DNA from: Bacteroidota bacterium
GTDB taxonomy: Bacteria; Bacteroidota; Bacteroidia; Flavobacteriales; Weeksellaceae
Reading direction: 5' to 3'
Assembly (NCBI GenBank): GCA_023457935.1
Contig: JAEXBA010000098.1
Span: 1-26,784, forward strand
Length of the DNA: 26,784 nucleotides
Shown here: in pieces, positions 1-7,653 of the stretch
Layout of the letters: the number at the start of each line of letters is the position of its first letter
How positions within the stretch are numbered: the first letter of the stretch is position 1
The notes under the pieces: model-generated
Seen by the model: the letters and a program-made list of their open reading frames with translations, nothing else
The model's database searches: none
Told to the model about the DNA's origin: nothing
Made by a program: the position numbers and the translations under genes

Positions 1-29
1 TAAGTGTCAAATAACAAAACTGTTTCATT

Positions 30-1070
30 ATGAAAGCATTAGTATATCACGGCGATCATCAGATTGCACTGGAAGACAAACCAAAACCAACGATTGAGAA
101 AGCAACGGACGCAATTATCAGAGTTACAAAAACTACGATTTGCGGTACCGATTTGGGAATTTACAAAGGCAAAAACCTATATATGCGCGACGGAATTATT
201 CTTGGTCACGAAGGTGTCGGAATTGTTGAGGAAGTGGGCGACAGCGTTTCCCAGTTTAAAGTGGGCGACAAAGTGATTATTTCCTGCATCACTTCGTGCG
301 GATCCTGCGAATACTGTAAAAAACAGCTGTACTCTCACTGTAAAGACGGTGGCTGGATTTTAGGACATATGATTGACGGCGTTCAGGCGGAATATGTAAG
401 AATTCCGTACGCAGACAACAGTCTGTACAAAATTCCATCAACTATTGATGACGATGTTGCTGTAATGATCAGTGATATTTTACCGACAGGACACGAAATC
501 GGTGTTCAGTACGGAAATGTAAAACCTGGAGATGCCATTGCAATTGTCGGAGCCGGTCCGGTTGGAATGTCGGCTTTGCTTACAGCTCAGTTTTATTCTC
601 CGTCAACCATTATTATGATTGATATGGACGATAACCGACTTGAACTTGCAAAACAGCTTGGCGCAACACACACCATCAATTCCGGAAAAGAAGATGTTTT
701 CGCGAAAGTGAAAGAAATTGCAGGCGATGAAGGTGTTGATGTTTCCATTGAAGCTGTGGGAATTCCGCAAACCTGGGATGTTTGTCAGAAAATTGTGAAA
801 CCGGGCGGAAATATCGCCAACGTTGGTGTTCACGGACAGAAAGTAGATTTTGAAATTCAGGATCTTTGGATTAAAAACCTTACTATTACCACAGGTTTGG
901 TGAATACAAATACAACTCCAATGCTTCTGAAAGCCGCTTCTACAAACAAACTTCCGTTGAATAAACTGATTACGCACCACTTCAAACTCAGTGAAATTGA
1001 ACATGCGTACGACGTTTTCATGAATGCGTCCAAAGAGAAAGCCATGAAAGTGATTATTGATGCTGATTAA
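30..1070 (+). CDS. Zinc-dependent alcohol dehydrogenase (MDR family)
   Basis: A 346-residue medium-chain dehydrogenase/reductase that would oxidise an alcohol or reduce an aldehyde or ketone with a nicotinamide cofactor in the cytoplasm. The catalytic zinc ligands appear as C38 (ICGTD), H60-E61 (GHEGVG) and D149, which is the Cys-His-Asp pattern of the bacterial secondary-alcohol type. The structural-zinc cysteines are C90, C93, C96 and C104. The Rossmann motif GAGPVG lies at 174-179, and the following strand ends in acidic residues (MIDMDD), which fits NAD better than NADP. The length is normal for the family. It is the only plus-strand gene in the first 17 kb and ends at a strong terminator shared with the convergent gene. 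The exact substrate cannot be read from the sequence. Confidence 0.93.
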   Translation: MKALVYHGDHQIALEDKPKPTIEKATDAIIRVTKTTICGTDLGIYKGKNLYMRDGIILGHEGVGIVEEVGDSVSQFKVGDKVIISCITSCGSCEYCKKQLYSHCKDGGWILGHMIDGVQAEYVRIPYADNSLYKIPSTIDDDVAVMISDILPTGHEIGVQYGNVKPGDAIAIVGAGPVGMSALLTAQFYSPSTIIMIDMDDNRLELAKQLGATHTINSGKEDVFAKVKEIAGDEGVDVSIEAVGIPQTWDVCQKIVKPGGNIANVGVHGQKVDFEIQDLWIKNLTITTGLVNTNTTPMLLKAASTNKLPLNKLITHHFKLSEIEHAYDVFMNASKEKAMKVIIDAD

Positions 1071-1087
1071 GCGCAATTCTCAACCAT

Positions 1088-1119
1088 AAAAAAGACGGAA
1101 AAATTTTTCCGTCTTTTTT
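1088..1119. terminator. Bidirectional terminator, perfect 16-bp palindrome
   Basis: A perfect inverted repeat (arms 1088-1103 and 1104-1119, core AAGACGG/CCGTCTT) with A-runs before and T-runs after. It can therefore end transcription in both directions, between the convergent dehydrogenase (+) and DUF2200 (-) genes. Confidence 0.9.
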
Positions 1120-1122
1120 ATT

Positions 1123-1479
1123 TTAATTTCTCAGGATTTTCTCCATTGCTTTTCCTTTTGCGAGTTCATCAATCATTTTATCGAGATAACGGATTTGCTG
1201 CATCAAAGGTTCTTCAATTTCTTCAACACGGTAACCGCAAATTACGCCCGTAATTTTTGAAGCGTTTTCATTGATTTTGGCCTGCTCAAAAAAATCCTGA
1301 AAAGAAGTTTTGTTTTCAAGATGCTGATTTAAAACTGCTTCATCATAACCGGTAAGCCAGAAAATAATTTCGTCCACTTCCGCTTTTGTGCGGCCTTTTT
1401 TCTCCGCTTTCGTAATGTAATGCGGATAAACCGAAGCGAAGGACATTTTGTAAACGCGCTCGTTGTTTTTACTGTTCAT
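1123..1479 (-). CDS. DUF2200 family protein
   Basis: A small cytoplasmic protein of 118 residues matching the DUF2200 family along its whole length. The hallmark N-terminal stretch around MSFASVYPHYITKAEKKGR is followed by the TKAEVDEIIFWLTGY segment. The centre carries an ICGYRVEEIE segment, and the C-terminus is a charged helix. There is no signal peptide or membrane segment. The function of the family is unknown. It lies 35 nt downstream of the polyprenyl synthase gene, on the same strand, so co-transcription is likely. The ATG start agrees with family length. Confidence 0.88.
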   Translation of the reverse strand: MNSKNNERVYKMSFASVYPHYITKAEKKGRTKAEVDEIIFWLTGYDEAVLNQHLENKTSFQDFFEQAKINENASKITGVICGYRVEEIEEPLMQQIRYLDKMIDELAKGKAMEKILRN

Positions 1480-1514
1480 TGCGGGAAGTTTAAGTGAAGA
1501 TTTTTTAACCGACT

Positions 1515-2492
1515 CTAGAATTTACGCTCAATCACGTAATCCAGCATCAAATTCAGAGAATGTTTGGCTTCAGAATCCGGAAAGTCATTCAGAATATTTT
1601 TGGCTTTCTGCTGATAATCTTTCATCACACCGATTGCATAATCCAGTCCACCCGATTTTTTCACAAACTCAATGAGTTCTTTCACACGTTTCGGATTGTT
1701 GTTGTAGCGTTTTATCGTGTTGAAATAATATTTTCTGTCGGTTTCGTTGGCAGTTTTCAAAGTGTGAATCAGCGGAAGCGTCATTTTCTGTTCTTTGATG
1801 TCGATTCCGACCGGTTTTCCAATCACATTCGAACTCAGATAATCAAAAAGATCGTCCTTAATCTGAAAAGCCATTCCTGTAAAAGTTCCGAAATCCTGCA
1901 TTTTCTTGGCGAGCTGTTCATCGGAAACATTCGACAAAACACCAATTTCGCAACAGGCAGCAATTAAAGTAGCCGTTTTCTGACGGATAATTTCGTTGTA
2001 AACATCTTCGGTAATGTCAAGCTTTCTGGCTTTTTCCAACTGCAGTAATTCACCTTCCGACATTTCGCGGATGGTTCTGGAAATCACGGCAAGCAAATCA
2101 TAATCTTTATGATCGGTTGAAAGTAAAACCGCTTTTGAAAGCAGATAATCACCCACCAAAACCGCAATTTTGTTCTTCCAGAGTGCGTTGATTGAAAAGA
2201 AATTTCTGCGTTTGAAACTTTCATCCACCACATCATCATGAACGAGTGTTGCAGTGTGAATAAGCTCAATCATAGAAGCACCGCGGAAGGATTTGTCGGT
2301 AACTTCACCCACCAGTTTCGAGCACAGAAAAACAAACATCGGACGCATCTGTTTTCCTTTCGTGGTCACAATAAACCGCGTTACCTTATCCAGAAGCGGA
2401 ACGTTGCTTTGCATCGATTCATAAAACTTCTTTTCAAAAAGTTTCATTTCACTTGCAATCGGATTTTTGATTTCTTCTACAATGTTCGCCAC
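1515..2492 (-). CDS. ispB: Polyprenyl diphosphate synthase (trans-isoprenyl)
   Basis: This enzyme condenses isopentenyl diphosphate units onto an allylic diphosphate to make the long chain used for menaquinone, the respiratory quinone of flavobacteria. The 325 residues show GKQMRP at 46-51, the first aspartate-rich motif DDVVD at 86-90, a KTATL motif near 172-176 and the second aspartate-rich motif DDLFD at 213-217. The first motif is the long-chain type, with bulky residues absent just before it. The start codon is GTG (2490-2492). The next in-frame ATG, at residue 16, would trim the conserved N-terminal helix, so GTG is preferred. A TATCTTTG -7 element lies 31 nt upstream. The ispB symbol is by family analogy; the product chain length cannot be told. 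Confidence 0.92.
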   Translation of the reverse strand: MANIVEEIKNPIASEMKLFEKKFYESMQSNVPLLDKVTRFIVTTKGKQMRPMFVFLCSKLVGEVTDKSFRGASMIELIHTATLVHDDVVDESFKRRNFFSINALWKNKIAVLVGDYLLSKAVLLSTDHKDYDLLAVISRTIREMSEGELLQLEKARKLDITEDVYNEIIRQKTATLIAACCEIGVLSNVSDEQLAKKMQDFGTFTGMAFQIKDDLFDYLSSNVIGKPVGIDIKEQKMTLPLIHTLKTANETDRKYYFNTIKRYNNNPKRVKELIEFVKKSGGLDYAIGVMKDYQQKAKNILNDFPDSEAKHSLNLMLDYVIERKF

Positions 2493-2523
2493 TTAATCTG
2501 CTGAATGGGTTTTAATAATTCAA

Positions 2524-2531
2524 CAAAGATA
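2524..2531 (-). promoter_or_regulatory. Candidate -7 promoter element for the polyprenyl synthase gene
   Basis: Reads TATCTTTG on the minus strand, an exact match to the Bacteroidota TAnnTTTG -7 consensus, about 32 nt before the GTG start. No clear TTG was found at the -33 distance, so this is a half-match. Confidence 0.45.
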
Positions 2532-2561
2532 ATTTTTTTGATGGAATTTAACGGTAAGAAT

Positions 2562-3443
2562 TTACTGGCCCGCTTTTTCAAATACTTTCCACGGAACAAA
2601 ATATAGTGCCTGATCTGCATTGAAAATAACCAACCTGAATTCTTCAGCAGAAATATAGATTCCATCATCATTTACTGCAATTCCTTCAATTTGTCCCAGA
2701 TTGGATGTGCTTCCCAGATAGTATTTTTGGGGCTTCTCCGTGAAAAAAACTCCGTTTCCGTCTTCTTTAAAAACTGAAAGGTAGACTTCCATTTTCTTGG
2801 TATAACCGATGACGTAAAGATTTCCATTAAAGTAAGAAGCATCCGTTGCAAGAAAACCAAGGTTGTAATTTTCAAGCTTCTGTGCGTTCTGTTTTTCTGT
2901 TCCAGCCGAAGGTTGAAGGACATAATGCGCCGTTTGGTACGACTGCCACTCTTTGGTGAAAAGATGTAAATTTCCGTTGCGGAAAATCATACTTTCAGCA
3001 TCCCAGTTATTGGCCTGCGGTTTTCTGGAAAAATCCTGCTGTTCCGGATAATGGAATTTCAGTTCGGTTCCGCTTGAAACTGAATTTTTCTGAATTTTAT
3101 AGATTTTCAGATCCGTTCTGGTTCCCCAGTTGTTCCCGAATTCACCGATGTAAAAATTCAGAGAATCGGAAGTGATGGCTTCCCAGTCGAAATTTTTCAG
3201 TCCGGTTTCATATTTCTTAAGAATCTTTCCTGAGTTTTTATCAATTTCAAAAATCTCCGAAGTGTTTCCGCCGTCGTTAAACGTGTAGAGTTTCCCGTCC
3301 ATAAACGTAAGTCCGGAAGTTTCCCTTAAAGAATCCGAAAGTGTTGCAACCTTATATTTTTTGATTTTCAGCCACTGAAAATCCTGCTGTGCAGAAAGAT
3401 TAAGGAAAATGAAGAACGAAAAAAGAAAAAAGATTCTGTTCAT
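2562..3443 (-). CDS. Secreted beta-propeller-like protein, function unknown
   Basis: The 293-residue product starts with a clear signal peptide (hydrophobic residues 4-17 ending LSAQQ), so it is exported to the periplasm or beyond. I do not recognise a named family. The body is rich in repeated strand-like blocks of the type GKLYTFNDGG, NLHLFTKEW, GNLYVIGYT and DGIYISAEE, spaced about 50-60 residues apart. That spacing is typical of a six- or seven-bladed propeller, as in SdiA-regulated or phytase/esterase-like domains. No catalytic motif or lipobox is visible. It follows rlmN by 30 nt on the same strand and may be co-transcribed with it. Gene reality is secure from length, signal peptide and codon use; the fold is an inference. 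Confidence 0.85.
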   Translation of the reverse strand: MNRIFFLFSFFIFLNLSAQQDFQWLKIKKYKVATLSDSLRETSGLTFMDGKLYTFNDGGNTSEIFEIDKNSGKILKKYETGLKNFDWEAITSDSLNFYIGEFGNNWGTRTDLKIYKIQKNSVSSGTELKFHYPEQQDFSRKPQANNWDAESMIFRNGNLHLFTKEWQSYQTAHYVLQPSAGTEKQNAQKLENYNLGFLATDASYFNGNLYVIGYTKKMEVYLSVFKEDGNGVFFTEKPQKYYLGSTSNLGQIEGIAVNDDGIYISAEEFRLVIFNADQALYFVPWKVFEKAGQ

Positions 3444-3473
3444 TCTGTAAAAAACGAGAATTTCTGTGAAAAA

Positions 3474-4508
3474 TTACTCCGCAGTTTTATTGGCCAACTG
3501 TCCGCAAGCTGCGTCAATGTCTCCTCCTCTGCTTCGGCGGATCAAGACGTTAATTCCTGCTTTTTCCAGTTGACGGACGTAACGTTCTTCAGCTTCAACG
3601 CTTCGGTGATCAAACTTTCCTTCTCCGATTGGATTGTACTGAATGAGATTGACTTTGGAAGGTACTTTTTTACAGTATTTAATCAGCGCTTTGATGTCTT
3701 CATCTTTATCGTTGATACCTTTCCAGACGCAGTATTCATATGTAATTTCGGAACCGGTTTTCTGATACCAATACTGAAGGGCTTCCATAATTTCCGTCAA
3801 AGGAAATTTCTCTGAAAACGGCATGATTTCATTTCTGGTTTCCTCAATTGCGGAATGCAAAGACAAGGCGAGTTTCACCTTCAGTTCTTCATCCGCCAAC
3901 ATTTTTATCATCTTTGGAATTCCGGATGTGGAAACCGTGATTCTTCGCGGCGACATTCCCAAACCTTCCGGTTTTGTAATTTTTCTGATGGCTTCAACCA
4001 CATTTTTGTAATTCATCATCGGCTCTCCCATTCCCATAAAAACAATGTTGGAGAGCGGTCTGTCGAAATACATTTTGCTCTGTTTGTCAATCAGCGCCAC
4101 CTGATCTACGATTTCCGCAACGTCCAGATTTCTCATTCTTTTGAGTTTGGCCGTTGCACAGAATTCACAGTTGAGCGAACATCCAACCTGTGAAGAAACA
4201 CAAGCTGTTGTTCTTGTTTCTGTTGGAATTAATACTGATTCCACCAAAAGTCCGTCGTGAAGCTTCACTCCGTTTTTGATAGTTCCGTCTTTCGATTTCT
4301 GCAGCTGATCTACCGAAACCGGATTGATTATGAATTCCTGTGAAAGTTTGTCGCGGAGATCTTTGGAAAGATTCGTCATTTCATCAATCGAATGGAGATT
4401 TTTGCTCCACAACCAGTCGTAAACCTGCTTCGCACGAAACGGCTTCTCCCCGATTTCTTTGAAATAATCGGTTAACTGATCGAGTGATAAAGTTCGGATG
4501 TCTTTCAT
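3474..4508 (-). CDS. rlmN: Dual-specificity RNA methyltransferase RlmN
   Basis: A radical-SAM enzyme that methylates C2 of A2503 in 23S rRNA, and of A37 in some tRNAs, supporting translational accuracy. In 344 residues it shows the CxxxCxxC iron-sulfur motif at C110, C114 and C117 (within CSLNCEFCATA), the GMGEPMMNY segment that binds SAM, and the resolving cysteine C335 in the C-terminal AACGQLA motif. An upstream in-frame extension to 4574 exists, but it runs through repeat DNA and lacks family similarity. The ATG at 4508 (MKDIRTLSL) is therefore chosen. It lies downstream of queA in the same direction, two RNA-modification genes side by side, separated by a 94-nt repeat-filled gap. Confidence 0.97.
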   Translation of the reverse strand: MKDIRTLSLDQLTDYFKEIGEKPFRAKQVYDWLWSKNLHSIDEMTNLSKDLRDKLSQEFIINPVSVDQLQKSKDGTIKNGVKLHDGLLVESVLIPTETRTTACVSSQVGCSLNCEFCATAKLKRMRNLDVAEIVDQVALIDKQSKMYFDRPLSNIVFMGMGEPMMNYKNVVEAIRKITKPEGLGMSPRRITVSTSGIPKMIKMLADEELKVKLALSLHSAIEETRNEIMPFSEKFPLTEIMEALQYWYQKTGSEITYEYCVWKGINDKDEDIKALIKYCKKVPSKVNLIQYNPIGEGKFDHRSVEAEERYVRQLEKAGINVLIRRSRGGDIDAACGQLANKTAE

Positions 4509-4522
4509 ATTTTTTGTACTAC

Positions 4523-4600
4523 GTAAAATGTACAAAGTACAATGTAAATCTCCACATAAGCAGCGGAAATACATTGTACTTTTTACATTGTACTTTTTAC
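4523..4600. repeat. Inverted pair of heptanucleotide tandem arrays (array A)
   Basis: The rlmN-queA gap contains 7-nt periodic units. The left arm, 4523-4550, reads as GTAAAAT, GTACAAA, GTACAAT, GTAAATC. The right arm, 4570-4600, reads as TACATTG, TACTTTT, TACATTG, TACTTTT plus TAC, an exact 14-nt tandem duplication. The arms are inverted: 4530-4546 pairs with 4570-4586 with one mismatch, leaving a 23-nt loop. This would form a long hairpin in RNA or DNA. Confidence 0.85.
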
Positions 4601-4602
4601 AG

Positions 4603-5652
4603 TTATAAAATCAGCATTGCATCACCATAAGAATAGAATTTGTATTCATTCTTGATGGCTTCTTCATACGCCTGCATTACAAAATCTTTTCCGGCAAACG
4701 CTGCAATCATCATCAAAAGAGTTGATTTTGGCGTATGGAAATTAGTAATCATGGCGTTGGCAACACCGAAATCGTGTGGTGGATAAATAAATTTATTGGT
4801 CCAACCGTGATAAGGTCCGATTTTTTTGTTGGAAGAAACGGATGTTTCAATTGCTCTCATCGTGGTTGTTCCCACTGCACAGACTCTGCGGTTTTCTTCT
4901 ACAGCTTTGTTGATGATATCGGCATTTTTCTGATCGATAATCGCTTCTTCAGATTCCATTTTATGCTTGGAAAGGTCTTCCACTTCAATTGGGTTGAACG
5001 TTCCCAAACCAACGTGAAGTGTTACCTCAGCAAAATTGATTCCCTTGATTTCAAGGCGCTTCATTAAATGTCTTGAGAAGTGAAGCCCAGCCGTTGGAGC
5101 TGCCACTGCGCCTTCATGTTTTGCATAAATCGTCTGATAACGTTCTGCATCTTCCGGCTCTACTGCTCTTTTAATGTATTTCGGAAGCGGAGTTTCGCCC
5201 AGTTCTTTCAGTTTTGAACGGAACTCTTCATAGGAACCATCGTATAAAAACCTCAGCGTTCTTCCTCTTGAAGTGGTGTTATCAATGACTTCAGCAACCA
5301 AAGATTCGTCTTCGGTAAAGAAAAGCTTGTTCCCGATTCTTATTTTTCTTGCCGGATCCACCAAAACGTCCCAAACGCGAGTTTCACGGTCAAGTTCGCG
5401 CAGCAAGAATACTTCAATCTTTGCTCCGGTTTTCTCTTTGTTACCGTATAGGCGCGCCGGAAATACTTTAGTATTGTTAAAAATGAAGAGATCATTTTCA
5501 TCAAAATAATCTACAACGTCTTTAAAAAGTTTATGTTCAATAGTCTGGGTTTTGCGGTCCAGAACCATGAGTTTTGCTTCGTCTCTGTGTTCGGATGGAT
5601 GTTCTGCCAACAGTTCTTCAGGCAGATGGAAATTAAAATCGGATGTTTTCAT
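4603..5652 (-). CDS. queA: tRNA preQ1 ribosyltransferase-isomerase QueA
   Basis: QueA transfers and isomerises the ribose of S-adenosylmethionine onto preQ1 at the wobble position of GUN-anticodon tRNAs, giving epoxyqueuosine, the penultimate queuosine intermediate. The 349 residues are normal for the family and run from the N-terminal FNFHLPEELLAEHP block to the C-terminal YGDAMLIL block. Between them are the conserved HEGAVAAPTAGLHFS motif, HVGLGTFNPIEVEDL and NFHTPKSTLLM. No other queuosine gene is in the window. A good promoter (TTG, 20 nt, TATCTTTG) stands about 90 nt upstream, so the mRNA has a leader. No preQ1 riboswitch was recognised in it. Confidence 0.97.
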   Translation of the reverse strand: MKTSDFNFHLPEELLAEHPSEHRDEAKLMVLDRKTQTIEHKLFKDVVDYFDENDLFIFNNTKVFPARLYGNKEKTGAKIEVFLLRELDRETRVWDVLVDPARKIRIGNKLFFTEDESLVAEVIDNTTSRGRTLRFLYDGSYEEFRSKLKELGETPLPKYIKRAVEPEDAERYQTIYAKHEGAVAAPTAGLHFSRHLMKRLEIKGINFAEVTLHVGLGTFNPIEVEDLSKHKMESEEAIIDQKNADIINKAVEENRRVCAVGTTTMRAIETSVSSNKKIGPYHGWTNKFIYPPHDFGVANAMITNFHTPKSTLLMMIAAFAGKDFVMQAYEEAIKNEYKFYSYGDAMLIL

Positions 5653-5743
5653 CAGGAAATAATTGTTTAATGTAGTCTGATGTAACCTCGCTTTCGCTCG
5701 GTTTCATAAAATTTACGGATTTTACGTTTAAAATTTAAGTCTG

Positions 5744-5774
5744 CAAAGATACGTTGTGAAAAAGGCAAAGTCAA
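5744..5774 (-). promoter_or_regulatory. Promoter of queA
   Basis: On the minus strand, TTG (5774-5772), a 20-nt spacer and TATCTTTG (5751-5744) match the Bacteroidota consensus TTG-N17-23-TAnnTTTG exactly. The implied leader before the queA ATG at 5652 is about 85 nt. Confidence 0.65.
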
Positions 5775-5786
5775 GCGTTACAGAAA

Positions 5787-6434
5787 CTATTTTCCTTTTG
5801 AAAAAATCTGTTTTTCTATTTCAATCTTTATCGGATTGGAAATTTTTTGAATTTTCTGCAGTGATTGAACCGTAGGTTCGTAGTACCAAAACTTGCTTGA
5901 AACCGATTCTATAAGATAATTTCTTTCGAATTTTGTCAGTGTTGCCCTGTTCACAGAATCAAAAAAAGACGGCAGAAACGGCGAAGCAAAGTCAAAATCG
6001 AACTGGCGCATCACAAAATGATAGGTCATTCTGGGTTCACCTTTCTTTTTGTGAAGATAAAAGCTTACCGAAACATCATATTTACCGTCCGGTCTCTTTA
6101 CTTCCTTCACTTCGCTGGCTTTCTCGATAATTCCTGATGGCCGTACTTTTACTGAACCCGCATACCTGAACTTCATTTCATTATTCTCATCAGTGAGAAC
6201 TCTGAAGTTGTGCTTCATATGATAATCGCTAATCATTGCCATCTGCTGCTTTTCGCTTTTTTCATAGATGGTCATTTTCACATATGGATTTTTCGAATCC
6301 AGAAAAGTTACCGATTCGGATTCCTTTGATTGGCCATACTGACTTTTATAAGTCAGCAGATAATCAAAATTGAACTCCTGAGCAAAGCCCAAAAATGAAA
6401 AAAGAAAAAAAGCGAAGAACAAAAATATTTTCAT
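5787..6434 (-). CDS. Secreted protein, paralogue of the upstream gene
   Basis: A 215-residue product with a signal peptide (MKIFLFFAFFLFSFLGFAQ), so exported. The longer reading frame back to 6479 only adds residues before this signal, so the ATG at 6434 is chosen. The mature part opens with EFNFDYLLTYK and contains FLDSKNPYVKMTIYEKS; the C-terminus has a conserved basic region ending in a VQSLQKIQKI helix. The gene upstream encodes a protein of similar size with the same landmarks (YEFDYITE, VNSKDPGYSLSFSKS, SSVQSILKSY), so the two are probably an old tandem duplication. I do not recognise a named family or catalytic motif. It is the last gene of the five-gene run and follows its paralogue by 41 nt. 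Confidence 0.82.
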   Translation of the reverse strand: MKIFLFFAFFLFSFLGFAQEFNFDYLLTYKSQYGQSKESESVTFLDSKNPYVKMTIYEKSEKQQMAMISDYHMKHNFRVLTDENNEMKFRYAGSVKVRPSGIIEKASEVKEVKRPDGKYDVSVSFYLHKKKGEPRMTYHFVMRQFDFDFASPFLPSFFDSVNRATLTKFERNYLIESVSSKFWYYEPTVQSLQKIQKISNPIKIEIEKQIFSKGK

Positions 6435-6475
6435 TGGTGATTTTTCTGAGTTAAGAAAGATTCTCGATCTATACA

Positions 6476-7144
6476 TCATTTCACAACAGGTTTATTGACT
6501 GAAACTTTTAAATCTACAGCAGAATAACTTTTAAGTATTGACTGAACTGAAGAACTATGCGGAAAATGAGCAGTGAATTTACGAATCAGAAAATTTTCGT
6601 CTTTCGGAAGATTGCTTTTCACCCGAGAAAAGATGAACATTTTATCAGAGAAACGCATTTCTTTTGAAAAAAAGAACATCAGCTCACGCTCTGCCTTTTC
6701 AAGCTCAAATATCACATGTATATCGGGTTTTTTACCCTTTTTTGTATAAAAAAACTGGTAATCAAAATGAAGTGATCCCAACTGTTCAACTTCAGTTCTG
6801 CGGATTCGTGTATCACGCTTCGTAGAAAAAAGATGAGAGTCCGAATAGGTAAGATTTATCTTCAAATCCGGTGATTCTTCAATTTCTGCTGAAAAATAAT
6901 GAGCAATTCCTCTACTTCTGTCCTGAATTATCGCACTGTAACTTCCGTCGTAAGCCGATTTTGAAAAAGACAAACTGTATCCCGGATCTTTCGAATTCAC
7001 GAGCATGGTTTCGGTATGGGCTTTTCCGTTGAGACGCCCGGTAAGCACTTTAGTTTCCACCTCAGTGATATAATCAAATTCATACCGCTGCGCATTTACA
7101 AAAACAGACGCAAGGATTCCACAAAATAAAATAACGGCCTTCAT
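6476..7144 (-). CDS. Secreted protein, tandem paralogue
   Basis: A 222-residue exported protein whose signal peptide is MKAVILFCGILASVFVNAQ. The reading frame extends upstream to 7309, but that part overlaps the glycosylase gene and has no export signal, so the ATG at 7144 is the start. It lies 2 nt after the glycosylase stop codon, implying coupled translation. Mature residues begin YEFDYITEVETK, and the protein shares its opening strand, an NSKDP(G) turn and a C-terminal SVQSILKSY helix with the downstream gene. It is predicted to be mostly beta structure, from alternating hydrophobic residues. Function is unknown; no cysteine or lipobox suggests anchoring. Confidence 0.82.
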   Translation of the reverse strand: MKAVILFCGILASVFVNAQRYEFDYITEVETKVLTGRLNGKAHTETMLVNSKDPGYSLSFSKSAYDGSYSAIIQDRSRGIAHYFSAEIEESPDLKINLTYSDSHLFSTKRDTRIRRTEVEQLGSLHFDYQFFYTKKGKKPDIHVIFELEKAERELMFFFSKEMRFSDKMFIFSRVKSNLPKDENFLIRKFTAHFPHSSSVQSILKSYSAVDLKVSVNKPVVK

Positions 7145-7146
7145 AT

Positions 7147-7650
7147 TTAATGTAAACTGAGAAAAGGTTTGATGGACTTCCAGACTTCTAATTTTGCATC
7201 CAGACCAACCGTATGCAATGGACTTGTTGAAGGTAATAAATAAACAGATACAGGAAAATCTCTGCCCAAAATTTTCTGCAGGTTTTTGTGTGATTTCTGC
7301 CCGTTGCAAAATATCGCCTTGATGTTCGGATGCTGAATCAGAAGTTCTTTGATTTCATTGGCTTCTTCATTGATAATCGCAGAATCCAGACTTCCTTTTC
7401 TCTCGCAGGAATCAATGACATCCCAAAGTGCGATGTGATGCTTTTTCAAAATGGCTAACCTTTCGGAATAATCGGTCGTGAATTTTTCTTCCGTCAGCTG
7501 AGAAATAATTTTCCAGAACTGGTTTTGCGGATGCGCATAATACTGCTGCATTTCTAAAGATTTGGCGCCTGGAATGGAACCGAGAATTAAAACTTCCGAC
7601 TGCCCGTCAATTATTGGCGGAAACGATTTTATGCGCGCTGACTCCTTCAA
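7147..7650 (-). CDS. DNA-deoxyinosine (hypoxanthine) glycosylase, UDG superfamily
   Basis: A cytoplasmic base-excision repair enzyme of 167 residues, expected to remove hypoxanthine arising from adenine deamination, and perhaps uracil. It shows the family-6 (HDG-type) motif LGSIPGAKSLEMQQYYAHP followed by NQFW (residues 23-46), the IALWDV segment (73-78) and the late motif LPSTSPLHT (139-147). The start is unusual. The only candidate is TTG at 7650, one codon after and in the same frame as the upstream gene's TAA. No ATG or GTG occurs before the conserved core. An AAGGAG sequence lies just inside the gene, not before it. The gene sits among secreted-protein genes with almost no spacing, so it shares their transcript. 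Confidence 0.88.
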   Translation of the reverse strand: MKESARIKSFPPIIDGQSEVLILGSIPGAKSLEMQQYYAHPQNQFWKIISQLTEEKFTTDYSERLAILKKHHIALWDVIDSCERKGSLDSAIINEEANEIKELLIQHPNIKAIFCNGQKSHKNLQKILGRDFPVSVYLLPSTSPLHTVGLDAKLEVWKSIKPFLSLH

Positions 7651-7653
7651 GTT

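Noticed and set aside
603..1076. 157-residue minus-strand ORF inside the alcohol dehydrogenase gene
   Set aside because: Fully overlapped by a gene with complete family motifs; its own translation is rich in F, H, N and C and shows no domain.
4523..4600. CRISPR-like interpretation of the short repeats
   Set aside because: Units are 7-8 nt with no spacers of regular length and no cas genes; they are simple tandem arrays.
5680..5715. Similar GC-rich 'CGCTTTCGCTCGG' and 'CGGCTTCGCCG' motifs upstream of queA (here) and gldB (near 16892-16902)
   Set aside because: Only two loose copies that differ in symmetry; too little to call a REP-type repeat family from this window.
5653..5743. Possible preQ1 riboswitch in the queA leader
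   Set aside because: Expected from gene function, but I could not find the small H-type pseudoknot with its A-rich tail in this stretch.
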